Shown here piece after piece: positions 42,499 to 49,988 of a stretch of 64,000 nt of DNA. The stretch is from Candidatus Siliceabacter maunaloa (GTDB taxonomy: Bacteria > Actinomycetota > Thermoleophilia > Solirubrobacterales > Solirubrobacteraceae), in the NCBI GenBank assembly GCA_024330185.1, contig JANDLV010000012.1, forward strand, positions 21,983 through 85,982, read 5' to 3'. How positions within the stretch are numbered: position 1 is the stretch's first letter; every line of letters starts with the position of its first letter. The translations under genes and the position numbers were made by a program. The notes beneath the pieces were generated by a model. That model did not search any database. It was given only the letters and a program-made list of their open reading frames with translations, and was not told the origin of the DNA.

Positions 42499-43796
42499 TG
42501 CGCATCGCCCACTACGTCAACCAGTTCTTTGCGGGCGTGGGCGCCGAGGAGGAGGCGGGCACGGGTCCCGAGCTTCGCGCCGAGGCGGTCGGCCCGGGCA
42601 AGCGCCTCCAGGCGCTCCTGGAGCCCGACCACGAGATCGTCGCCACGATCTTCTGCGGCGACGACCACGCCGCCGCGCACCCCGAGTTCGCGGACGATCT
42701 CGTCGCACGCGCGCGCGAGGAGGGAGCCGAGCTGGTGATCGCGGGACCCGCGTTCACCAGCGGCCGCTACGGCCTGGCCTGCGCGCGGATCGTCAGCGCC
42801 GCCGCCCAGGCGGGCCTCCCGGCGCTGGCCGCCATGCACGGCGACAATCCGGGCGTGGGCGAGGTGGAGGGCGTACCGGTGGTCGCCAGCGGCGAGAACG
42901 CCCGAACCATGCGGCCCTCGCTCGAGCGGTTCGCCGAGGCAGCCAAGAAGGTGGCCGGCGGTGAGGAGCTCACCGGCGAGGACGGGCGCGTCAATCCCGT
43001 GCCCAGGCGCAACCGCGTGGCCGACCGCAGCGCCGCCCAGCGCGCCGTCGCGCTCCTGCTGGCGCGCCTGGCCGGCGATCGCGAGGCGACCGAGATCCCG
43101 CTGCCGGATTTCGACCAGGTGAACCCGGCGGCCCCGGTGGACGATCCCCGCCAGGCCCTGGTCGCCCTGCTCACCGAGGGCGGCTTCGTCCCGGCCGGCA
43201 ACCCCGACCGGCTCGAGTCCTCGCGAGCCAGCAAGTGGGTGCGCTACTCGCTCGAGGGCCAGGACTCCGTGGCGGAGGGCGAGTACGAGTCGATTCACGG
43301 CGGCTTCTCGACCCAGTGGGCCAACGCCGAGCCCAACCGCATCTTGCCCCTCGACGTGGCGCGCGAGCTCGAGAAGGAGGGGGCGATCGGCGGCCTGCAC
43401 GGCGAGTACTTCGCGACGACGGGCAACGGCACGACCGTGGCCGACGCGCGGCGCTTCGGGGTCGAGTGGGGCGCAGAGCTGCACCAAGCGCGGGTACAGG
43501 CCGTCATCCTGACCGCCACCTGAGGAACGGGCACGCGTTGCGGGTCAACGCTGAGCAAAGAGTTGGAGCGCGCCGGAATCCCCACCGCCCTGCTGTGCAA
43601 CCTGGTCTCGATCGCCAAGCGCGTCGGAGCGCCGCGCATCGTGACCACGCGCGGCATCCCCTACCCGACCGGCGATCCCGACCTCGGCCCCGAGCAGGAG
43701 CGGGCGTGGCGCCGCGAGCTGCTCGAGCGCGCGCTGCACGCGCTGGCCACCTCCGTGACCGAACCGACCGTCTTCGAGGGCGAGCCGGCCGGCTGA
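42498..43796 (+). CDS. grdB: Glycine/sarcosine/betaine reductase component B gamma subunit, selenoprotein (GrdB-like)
   Basis: 432 residues with an in-frame UGA (43521-43523) read as selenocysteine 342. Upstream: VNQFFAGVGAEEEA, GPAFTSGRYGLACARI, YFATTGNGTTVADARRFG, AVILTAT. Downstream, in the same frame, GTGTRCGSTLSKELERAGIP and RIVTTRGIPYPTGDP, which is GrdB sequence conserved past the Sec. As I recall the clostridial motif is T-U-G-T-C-T-R-C-G; here it is T-U-G-T-G-T-R-C-G, so a conserved Cys three residues after Sec is Gly. ATG 42498 follows GAGGAGG and overlaps the grdE stop. A hairpin 11 nt after the UGA is a SECIS candidate. Conventional gene calling would split this gene. Confidence 0.95.
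43524..43562 (+). promoter_or_regulatory. Candidate bacterial SECIS element of grdB
   Basis: Eleven bases after the UGA a perfect 6-bp stem forms, GCGTTG (43535-43540) with CAACGC (43546-43551), loop CGGGT. Bacterial SECIS elements recognised by SelB lie immediately 3' of the UGA inside the coding region, with a similar distance in E. coli fdhF. The loop contains the G/U residues such loops usually need. SelB binding is inferred. Confidence 0.65.
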
Positions 43797-43800
43797 GCTC

Positions 43801-45237
43801 ATGAGGGCCCCCGTCATCTCCGCAACGAGCGCCGCGCTCGCCCACGTCCCCGGCCTCGCCCGCCACGGCTCCAAGCCCTCGCGCGAGCTTCCGCGCGACG
43901 CCGAGCTCGAACAGCGCTTCCTGGGCGCCCTGCGCACGTTCGAGCAGGCCGTTGCCTACCCGCCCCACCAGGCCTTCCTCGGGACCCTGCACCCGCGCGA
44001 GCTGCCCGAGCGCCCGTGGGTCTCGGCGCGTTCCGACGGGGCAGAGCGCTTCACCGGCGCGGGGGAGCTTATGCCCGAGGAGGAGTTCCTGGGCCTCATG
44101 GCCGCGGTCGACGAGTTCGACCTCCTGACGCTCGGGGCCGAGCACGCCGAGGCCGCCGCCGGCGCGCTGTCGCGCCACCCGCTCGCCGAGCGCTTCGATC
44201 TCGAGCGCCTCGCCAAGGCCGGGGGCGACACCGAGCGTGCCGCCGCCGAGCGGGGAGCGCTGCCCCTGTACCTCGGGGCCGATCGGCTGGTCGGAGCGAT
44301 GCGCGCCGCCGACGAGGTCGACGCGGCGCTGAGCGCGCCGGTGCTGCTCGAGAACCTGACCGTCAAGGCCAGCGCCGCGCTCGCGCTGACGCGCCTGCTG
44401 GCCGACCACGACATCGAGCCGGAATCGATCGACTACGTGATCGGCGCCGGCGAGGAGGCCATCGGGGACCGCTACCAGCGGGGCGGGGGGAACCTGGCCA
44501 AGTCGGTGGCCGCCGTGGCCGGCCTGAGCGAGGCCTCGGGCGCCGACGTCAAGAACTTCTGCGCCGCGCCCGTGCCGGCGCTGGTGATCGCCGGGAGCCT
44601 GGTCGCGTCCGGGGTCTTCGAGCGGGTCGCGGTGATCGCCGGCGGCTCGCTGGCCAAGCTCGGGATGAAGTTCGAGGGCCACCTCAAGCACGACCTGCCG
44701 GTGCTCGAGGACGTGCTCGGGGCCGCGGCCCTGCTGGTGGAGGCCGACGACGGGCGCTCGCCCCGGATACGCCTGGACTCGGTGGGCTGCCACCGCGTGG
44801 TCGACGGCTCCTCCAACCCGAAGATCATGGAGGCGCTGTGCGTCGCGCCGCTCGACCGCTTGGGCCTCGGGACGCTCGAGGTCGACGACTACGCCACCGA
44901 GCTGCACAACCCGGAGATCACCGAGCCGCAGGGATCGGGCGACGTGGCCCAGCGCAACTACAAGACGATCGCCGCGCTGGCGGTCCGCCGCGGGGAGCTC
45001 GCGCGCGAGGACATCGACTCGTTCGTCACCAAGCACGGGATGCCGGGGTTCGCTCCCACCCAGGGGCACATCGCCTCGGCGCTGTGCTATCTGCCCCACG
45101 CCCACGCACGACTCACGAGCGAAGCGGCGCGGCGTGTGCAGCTCATCGCCAAGGGCAGCCTCTTCCTGGGGCGGATGTCGGAGGCCTCGGACGGCATGAG
45201 CGTGCTGCTGGAAGCCAACAACCACGAGGGAGGATGA
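43801..45237 (+). CDS. grdC: Glycine/sarcosine/betaine reductase component C, beta subunit (GrdC-like)
   Basis: 478 residues, thiolase/KAS III-related. In the known complex, component C receives the carboxymethyl group from selenoprotein A and, with GrdD, releases acetyl phosphate. Features: VISATSAALAHVPGLARHG, FEQAVAYPPHQAFLG, VLLENLTVKASAALALTRLL, YVIGAGEEAIGDRYQRGGGN, the Cys in ADVKNFCAAPVPALVIAGSL, KHGMPGFAPTQGHIASAL. Starts four bases after the grdB stop. The alpha subunit gene grdD, normally next to grdC, is not in this window. Confidence 0.92.
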   Translation: MRAPVISATSAALAHVPGLARHGSKPSRELPRDAELEQRFLGALRTFEQAVAYPPHQAFLGTLHPRELPERPWVSARSDGAERFTGAGELMPEEEFLGLMAAVDEFDLLTLGAEHAEAAAGALSRHPLAERFDLERLAKAGGDTERAAAERGALPLYLGADRLVGAMRAADEVDAALSAPVLLENLTVKASAALALTRLLADHDIEPESIDYVIGAGEEAIGDRYQRGGGNLAKSVAAVAGLSEASGADVKNFCAAPVPALVIAGSLVASGVFERVAVIAGGSLAKLGMKFEGHLKHDLPVLEDVLGAAALLVEADDGRSPRIRLDSVGCHRVVDGSSNPKIMEALCVAPLDRLGLGTLEVDDYATELHNPEITEPQGSGDVAQRNYKTIAALAVRRGELAREDIDSFVTKHGMPGFAPTQGHIASALCYLPHAHARLTSEAARRVQLIAKGSLFLGRMSEASDGMSVLLEANNHEGG

Positions 45238-45242
45238 TTTCA

Positions 45243-45587
45243 ATGGCCGAGCCGATCGAGGCGACGCGGGAGAACTTCGACGAGCTGATCGAGAGCGGGA
45301 CGGTGCTCGTCGACGTGTGGGGGCCCGACTGCGAGCCGTGCCTTCGCCTCACCCCCCACGTCGAGAAGGTCGCGCAGAAGCGTGAGGACGAGCTGCGGGT
45401 CGTCAAGCTGGAGGCGCCCAAGGCCAAGCGCGCGTGCATCAACCTGGGCGTCCACGGACTGCCCACCTTCCTGCTGATGCGCGACGGAGAGGAGTTCGCG
45501 CGTCTCTCGCAGAGTACGATCAGCCCCAAGCAGCTCAACGAGTGGCTGGATGAGAATCTCGAAACGACCGAAGAGGAGGTGAGCTAG
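45243..45587 (+). CDS. Thioredoxin with atypical CEPC active site
   Basis: 114 residues. ATG 45243 sits eight bases after GGAGG (an ATG at 45235 is too close to it). Thioredoxin fold: ENFDELIESGTVLVDVWGP, active site DCEPCLRLTPHVEKV, cis-Pro in GVHGLPTFLLMRDGE, SPKQLNEWLDENL. The canonical WCGPC is replaced by DCEPC. Grd operons of clostridia carry dedicated thioredoxins with non-standard CxPC motifs that reduce selenoprotein A; the same role is likely here. Only five bases separate it from grdA. Confidence 0.92.
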   Translation: MAEPIEATRENFDELIESGTVLVDVWGPDCEPCLRLTPHVEKVAQKREDELRVVKLEAPKAKRACINLGVHGLPTFLLMRDGEEFARLSQSTISPKQLNEWLDENLETTEEEVS

Positions 45588-45592
45588 CTCCC

Positions 45593-46060
45593 ATGTTCGA
45601 AGGCAAGCAGGTGGTCGCGCTCGGCGAGCGCGACGGGATCGCGGGCCCCGCGATCGTCAAGTGCGTCGAGAAGGCCGGCGGAAACGTGGCGTTCTCGTCC
45701 ACGGAGTGCTTCGTCTGAACGGCGTCGGGGGCCATGGACCTGGGTAGTCAGGAGAAGATCAAGCGTCTCGCCGACGAGCACGGGCCCGAGCAGTTGCTCG
45801 TGGTCCTGGGCGCGCCGGACGCAGAGAGCGCAGAGATCGCAGCCGAGACGTTGGTGCTCGGCGATCCGACCTACGCAGGCGCCCTGGCCGAGGTCCAGTT
45901 GGGCCTCTCCGTGTACCACGTACTGGAGGACGAGTTCCGCAGCCAGATCCCCGAGGACGTCTTCGAGGATCAGATCGGCGTGATGGCCGACGTGCTCGAG
46001 GCCGAGGAGATCGCCACGGCCGTGAAGGGCATGCGCGAGCAGGCGCCTGCTCCGGGCTGA
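45593..46060 (+). CDS. grdA: Glycine/sarcosine/betaine reductase selenoprotein A (GrdA)
   Basis: 155 residues with an in-frame UGA (45716-45718) as Sec 42. Before it: MFEGKQVVALGERDGIAGPA and FSSTECFV; after it TASGAMDLGSQEKIKRLADE, LVLGDPTYAGALAEVQLGLS, VYHVLEDEFRSQIPED. The C-F-V-U redox motif, the position of Sec and the total length all match GrdA, which carries the carboxymethyl-Sec intermediate between components B and C. GAGGAGG lies upstream of the ATG. Read conventionally, the gene would be a 41-codon fragment plus a separate ORF. Only a weak hairpin follows this UGA. Confidence 0.96.
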
Positions 46061-46072
46061 TGTCGCAGTAGG

Positions 46073-46105
46073 GCCGGGCGGCGCGCTCAGCGCTCGTCGC
46101 CCGGC
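46073..46105. terminator. Hairpin after grdA
   Basis: GCCGGGCG (46073-46080) pairs with CGCCCGGC (46098-46105), a perfect 8-bp stem between the end of the grd operon and the convergent SDR gene (it includes the SDR's last codons). No T-run. Terminator role inferred from position. Confidence 0.45.
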
Positions 46106-46863
46106 ATCGAGGGCGTTATGGCCCTCCCGCCGGTGAACCGCCGCACCAGCCGCGGCGCGAAGACGCGCAGCGCCGGGACGATCGCGTAGCCGCGGGGCGA
46201 GTAGCGCTCGGCCTTGCGGTTGAGGCCGGCGTCGACGATCGCCTCGGCGAGCACCTCCGGGCGGGTGACCATCCACCGCGTGAGCGCCCTCTGGGTCAGC
46301 TCGCGCTGTGGAAAGCCCTCGGTGGCTACGAAGCCCGGCAGCACGAGGCCGACGTGGACGCCGTGCTCGCGCTCCTCGAGGTGCAGCGCATCGGTCCACC
46401 CGCACAGCGCGAACTTGCTGGCCGAGTAGGCACCAGCGCGCGCCCGCGCGATGCGGCCGGCCACGCTGGAGACGTTGACGATCGCGCTCGGCGCGCTGGC
46501 GCGCAGCGTCGGCAGCAGGGCCTCGGTGAGCCGCGCGACCGCCTCGAAGTTCAGCTCCATGTGGCGGCGCAGGTTGTCGACGCCCGCCTCGCCGAAGGTG
46601 CCACGCCACGACGAGGCCGCGTTGTTGACCAGCAGGTCCAGCCGGCCGTGCTCGCGCTGCACCGCCTCGGCCACGCGGGCCGGCGCGTCGGCGTCGGTCA
46701 GGTCCACGGCGACCACCGTCGCGCCGCCCAGCTCGCGCGCGAGAGCCTGCAGGCGCTCCTCGCGGCGGGCCACGAGGACGAGTCGCGCGCCCGGTTCCCG
46801 GCCCAGGCGTCGGGCGGTGGCCTCGCCGATGCCACTCGACGCCCCAGTGACGAGCGCGATCAC
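46087..46863 (-). CDS. Short-chain dehydrogenase/reductase
   Basis: 258 residues from GTG 46863 (ATG 46914 would add 17 residues). Classical SDR: cofactor motif ALVTGASSGIGEATARRLG, VAVDLTDADAPARVAEAV, LLVNNAASS, catalytic Ser-Tyr-Lys in NVSSVAGRIARARAGAYSAS followed by K. LVLPGFVATEGFPQREL follows. The C-terminal part (RYSPRGYAIVPALRVFAPRL) resembles SDRs of lipid or dehydrogenase type. Substrate unknown. Convergent with grdA. Confidence 0.9.
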   Translation of the reverse strand: MIALVTGASSGIGEATARRLGREPGARLVLVARREERLQALARELGGATVVAVDLTDADAPARVAEAVQREHGRLDLLVNNAASSWRGTFGEAGVDNLRRHMELNFEAVARLTEALLPTLRASAPSAIVNVSSVAGRIARARAGAYSASKFALCGWTDALHLEEREHGVHVGLVLPGFVATEGFPQRELTQRALTRWMVTRPEVLAEAIVDAGLNRKAERYSPRGYAIVPALRVFAPRLVRRFTGGRAITPSMPGDER

Positions 46864-46949
46864 GTAGCGGGACCCTACCGGCGCACATGCTTGAACGATG
46901 GCCGCCGCCCCCATGAGGCGACCGCACGTGCGAACGTAGCCTGGGCCGG

Positions 46950-48452
46950 ATGGGTTATCCCCGCCGCTTCACCCGGCGCCTGACGGCGCTGGCGGTGCTC
47001 GCCGCGCTCGTCGCCGGCGTCGTCGCGGGCATCGCCCTGGCCCGGGCCACCATGGGGCCCCAGCGCCCCGCGCAGGGCGCCGCGCTGGCCCCCTTCGCGC
47101 CCGAGGCCCAACCGCAGGCGCGGGAGGCCCGCGAGGACGACGACGAGCCCTTCGACCCGCTCGCGTGGGAGCCCGACCGCGAGGAGGAGTTCGTCCAGCG
47201 TGCCCACGACGGCCACGCCCACCCCCTCTACACCCGCAGCCCCGGCGGGGCCGTGCGCAGCGCACAGCGCACGGCGCGCTGGCGGCCGCTGATCGAGCGC
47301 GCGGCGGCGCAGGCAGACATCGCGCCCGAGATTCTCGAGGGCATGGTCTTTCTGGAGAGCGCGGGGCGCAGCAACGCGGTGGCCGGCGACGACCTCTCGG
47401 GCGCGGTCGGACTCACCCAGATCCTGGCCGAGACGGGCCAGAACCTGCTGGACATGGAGATCGACGTCGAGCGCTCCGAGGAGCTGACCGCCGACATCGC
47501 CGAGGCCTTCGACGAGGACGACGGCGAGCGCGCCGACAGGCTGCGCGCGCGCCGCCGGGAGGTCGACCAGCGCTTCGACCCCGCGCAGGCGCTGGCGGCG
47601 ACGGCGCGCTACATCCGGTTCGCCCGCGGGGAGGTGGGCCGCGACGACCTGGCCGTGGTCAGCTACCACATGGGCGTGGGCAACCTCACCGACGTCCTCG
47701 ACCTGTACGGGGAGGACGACGTCTCCTACGCGCAGGTCTACTTCGACTCCTCGCCACGCGACAACCAGGACGCCCACGACAAGCTCATGTCGCTGGGCGA
47801 CGACTCGCAGACCTACCTGTGGCGGGTGGGCGCGGCGCAGGACATCATGGCCCTGTGGCGCTCGGACCGTGCGGCCCTGGAGCGCCTGCAGGGGCTCCAC
47901 GACGAGAAGAACTCCTCCGAGGAGGTGCTCCGCCCGGAGGCGGACACCGAGGTTCTCGAGGACGGCGAGGCGCTGGAGGAGGCCTACGCCTCAGACGACC
48001 TGCTCGCCCTGGACGCCGAGCGCATGGCCGGCGCCGGGCTGCGCATCGACGAGGACATGGGTGAGCTGGCCGGGGACCTGGAGCGCGAGACGGAGCTCTA
48101 CCGCGGGCTGCGCCCCGAGGCCCTGGCCACGCTGCTCTACATGGGCACCGCCACGCAGCAGATCTCGGGCGTCGACCCCCTCGTCCTCACCTCGACCGTG
48201 CGCGACCTCGACTACCAGGAGGCGATCATCGACGACGGCAACCCGGAGGCCACGCGCGACTACTCGCTGCACACCACGGGGTTCTCGTTCGACGTCGAAC
48301 GGCGCTACCGCTCCGAGGAGCAGTCGCTGGCCCTCCAGTTCCTCCTCGACCGCCTGCAGTCGCTGAACCTGATCGCCTGGGTGCGCGAGCCGGCGGCGAT
48401 CCACGTGACCGTGGGACCGCAGGCGGAGGAGCTGCTGGGGGTTCTCGAGTGA
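46950..48452 (+). CDS. Secreted lytic-transglycosylase-like protein (SLT domain)
   Basis: 500 residues. Signal-anchor near the N-terminus (LAVLAALVAGVVAGIALA), acidic linker, then a lysozyme-like domain: APEILEGMVFLESAGRSNAV (catalytic Glu in the LESAG motif), SGAVGLTQILAETGQNLL, ATARYIRFARG, VVSYHMGVGNL. The C-terminal 200 residues (LRIDEDMGELAGDLERETEL, HTTGFSFDVERRYRSEE) are not recognised and may target or regulate activity. Expected to cut glycan strands of peptidoglycan. Its TGA is followed at once by a copy of the hairpin repeat. Confidence 0.85.
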   Translation: MGYPRRFTRRLTALAVLAALVAGVVAGIALARATMGPQRPAQGAALAPFAPEAQPQAREAREDDDEPFDPLAWEPDREEEFVQRAHDGHAHPLYTRSPGGAVRSAQRTARWRPLIERAAAQADIAPEILEGMVFLESAGRSNAVAGDDLSGAVGLTQILAETGQNLLDMEIDVERSEELTADIAEAFDEDDGERADRLRARRREVDQRFDPAQALAATARYIRFARGEVGRDDLAVVSYHMGVGNLTDVLDLYGEDDVSYAQVYFDSSPRDNQDAHDKLMSLGDDSQTYLWRVGAAQDIMALWRSDRAALERLQGLHDEKNSSEEVLRPEADTEVLEDGEALEEAYASDDLLALDAERMAGAGLRIDEDMGELAGDLERETELYRGLRPEALATLLYMGTATQQISGVDPLVLTSTVRDLDYQEAIIDDGNPEATRDYSLHTTGFSFDVERRYRSEEQSLALQFLLDRLQSLNLIAWVREPAAIHVTVGPQAEELLGVLE

Positions 48453-48494
48453 CGTCGCCGGAGGTCCGAACTTGAGAGGACCGGAGGCGAAAGC
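48453..48494 (+). repeat. Single hairpin repeat directly after a stop codon (locus B)
   Basis: CGTCGCCGGA starts on the base after the transglycosylase TGA and is followed by the core GGTCCGAACTTGAGAGGACC and GGAGGCGAAAGC. Same sense strand as the gene. The GGTCC/GGACC arms form a 5-bp stem with a 10-base loop. Confidence 0.93.
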
Positions 48495-48511
48495 TGGGTA
48501 GGGTCCTGCGG

Positions 48512-49036
48512 GTGTCCAGCGTCCACGTCATCGTCGAGATCCCGCGCGGGAGCCGCAACAAGTACGAGTGGGACGACGAGCTGGGCGCGATCAAGCTCGA
48601 CCGCTTCCTGTTCTCGTCGGTCGTCTATCCGACCGACTACGGCTTCATCCCCGAGACGCTGGGCGAGGACGGCGACCCGCTGGACGCGATGGTCTGCGTG
48701 AGCGAGCCGACGTTCCCCGGCTGCGTCATCCCGGTCAAGGTCATCGCGCTGTTTCGCATGCGCGACGAGGAGGGCGTCGACGACAAGCTCGTCTGCGTCC
48801 CCCACAGCGACCCCAACTGGAACACGATGGAGACGCTCGAGGACATCCCGCGCGCGCTGCGCGACGAGATCAGCCACTTCTTCTCGATCTACAAGCAGCC
48901 CCAGGGGATCGAGGTGACGGTCGACGGCTGGTACCAGCGCGAGGACGCGCTGAGGACCATGGACGAGGCCCACGAGCGCTACCGGGCAGGCCGCGAGGAG
49001 CAGGCGCCGGGCAAGGAGGCGGCGGAGCGGGCGTGA
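48512..49036 (+). CDS. ppa: Inorganic pyrophosphatase (family I)
   Basis: Hydrolyses diphosphate to phosphate. 174 residues from a GTG. VHVIVEIPRGSRNKYEWDDE, LDRFLFSSVVYPTDYGFIPE, TLGEDGDPLDAMVCVSEPTF (the metal-binding Asp cluster DxDPLD) and DEEGVDDKLVCVPHSDP are the hallmark of soluble family I enzymes. Slightly longer than minimal bacterial versions because of a charged tail (YRAGREEQAPGKEAAERA). Overlaps the next gene by four bases (GTGA). Confidence 0.96.
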   Translation: MSSVHVIVEIPRGSRNKYEWDDELGAIKLDRFLFSSVVYPTDYGFIPETLGEDGDPLDAMVCVSEPTFPGCVIPVKVIALFRMRDEEGVDDKLVCVPHSDPNWNTMETLEDIPRALRDEISHFFSIYKQPQGIEVTVDGWYQREDALRTMDEAHERYRAGREEQAPGKEAAERA

Positions 49037-49932
49037 CCGACGCGGTGCGCACCCCCGACGAGCTCTTCGCCGGCCTCCCGGGCATCGAGGCGCTTGGCGA
49101 GCCCGCGTTCCGCCAGTGGGAGGGGCTGCGCCTGGCCCATCACGACGTCGGCCACGGGTCGCCGGTGGTCTTCTTCCACGGCGAGCCGACCTGGGCCTAC
49201 CTGTGGCGCAAGGTCATCCCGGCCGTGCGCGAGGCCGGCTTTCGCTGCGTCGCGCCCGACCTGCCCGGATTCGGGCGCTCCGACAAGCCCGTCGACATCG
49301 GCTGGTACTCCTACGAGCGTCACGTCGCGGCCATGGCCGACCTCTTCGAGGCGCTGGACCTGCGCGACGCCACCGTGGTGGTGCACGACTGGGGCGGGCC
49401 GATCGGGCTGCGCATCGCGGTCGAGCACGCCGACCGCGTCGCACGGCTGGTGATCCTGGACACCGGGCTGTTCACCGGACGCCAACGGATGAGTGAGGCC
49501 TGGCAGACCTTCCGCGCGTTCGTCGAGCGCACGGAGGACCTGCCGGTCGGCATGCTCGTGCGCCGCGGCTGTCACACCGACCCCGGCGACGAGGTCGCCG
49601 CGGCCTACGACGCGCCCTACGTCAACGTCGATGCCAAGGCGGGCGCGCGCGCCTTCCCGCTGATGCTGCCGCTCTCCCCCGAGGATCCCGGCGCCGGCGC
49701 AGGCCAGCGGGTGCTCGACGCGCTGGCCGCCGACGACCACCCCACGCTCATGCTCTGGGGCGCCGACGACCCGATCCTCACCCCGGCCACCGGCGAGCGT
49801 CTCGCCACCGCCATCGGCCGCGAGGCCCCAGAGCCGATCCCCGACGCCGGCCACTTCCTCCAGGAGGACCAGGGCGAGCTCATCGGCCGGCGGATCGCAG
49901 AGTGGCTGGCGGTAACGCCGCCACATAACTGA
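49033..49932 (+). CDS. Haloalkane dehalogenase-like alpha/beta hydrolase
   Basis: 299 residues from a GTG in the ppa stop. Oxyanion/halide loop FFHGEPTWAYLWRKVIPAVR, CVAPDLPGFGRSDKPVDIGW, nucleophile elbow VVHDWGGPIGLRIAV (Asp nucleophile), WGADDPILTPATGERL (acid) and DAGHFLQEDQGELIGRRI (His). The HGEP-T-W and HDWGG motifs are characteristic of haloalkane dehalogenases of the DhmA/DhlA type, though epoxide hydrolases share them in part. Physiological substrate unknown. Confidence 0.88.
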   Translation: MTDAVRTPDELFAGLPGIEALGEPAFRQWEGLRLAHHDVGHGSPVVFFHGEPTWAYLWRKVIPAVREAGFRCVAPDLPGFGRSDKPVDIGWYSYERHVAAMADLFEALDLRDATVVVHDWGGPIGLRIAVEHADRVARLVILDTGLFTGRQRMSEAWQTFRAFVERTEDLPVGMLVRRGCHTDPGDEVAAAYDAPYVNVDAKAGARAFPLMLPLSPEDPGAGAGQRVLDALAADDHPTLMLWGADDPILTPATGERLATAIGREAPEPIPDAGHFLQEDQGELIGRRIAEWLAVTPPHN

Positions 49933-49988
49933 CGGCTTGCCCGCCACTATTGTGGCGGGTCGCCCGTCACCCCCGTACAGTACGAGGA

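Noticed and set aside
43521..43523. Treating the UGA in grdB as a true stop with a separate small downstream gene
   Set aside because: Conserved GrdB sequence continues in the same frame across the UGA, and the same situation exists in grdA at the family's known Sec position.
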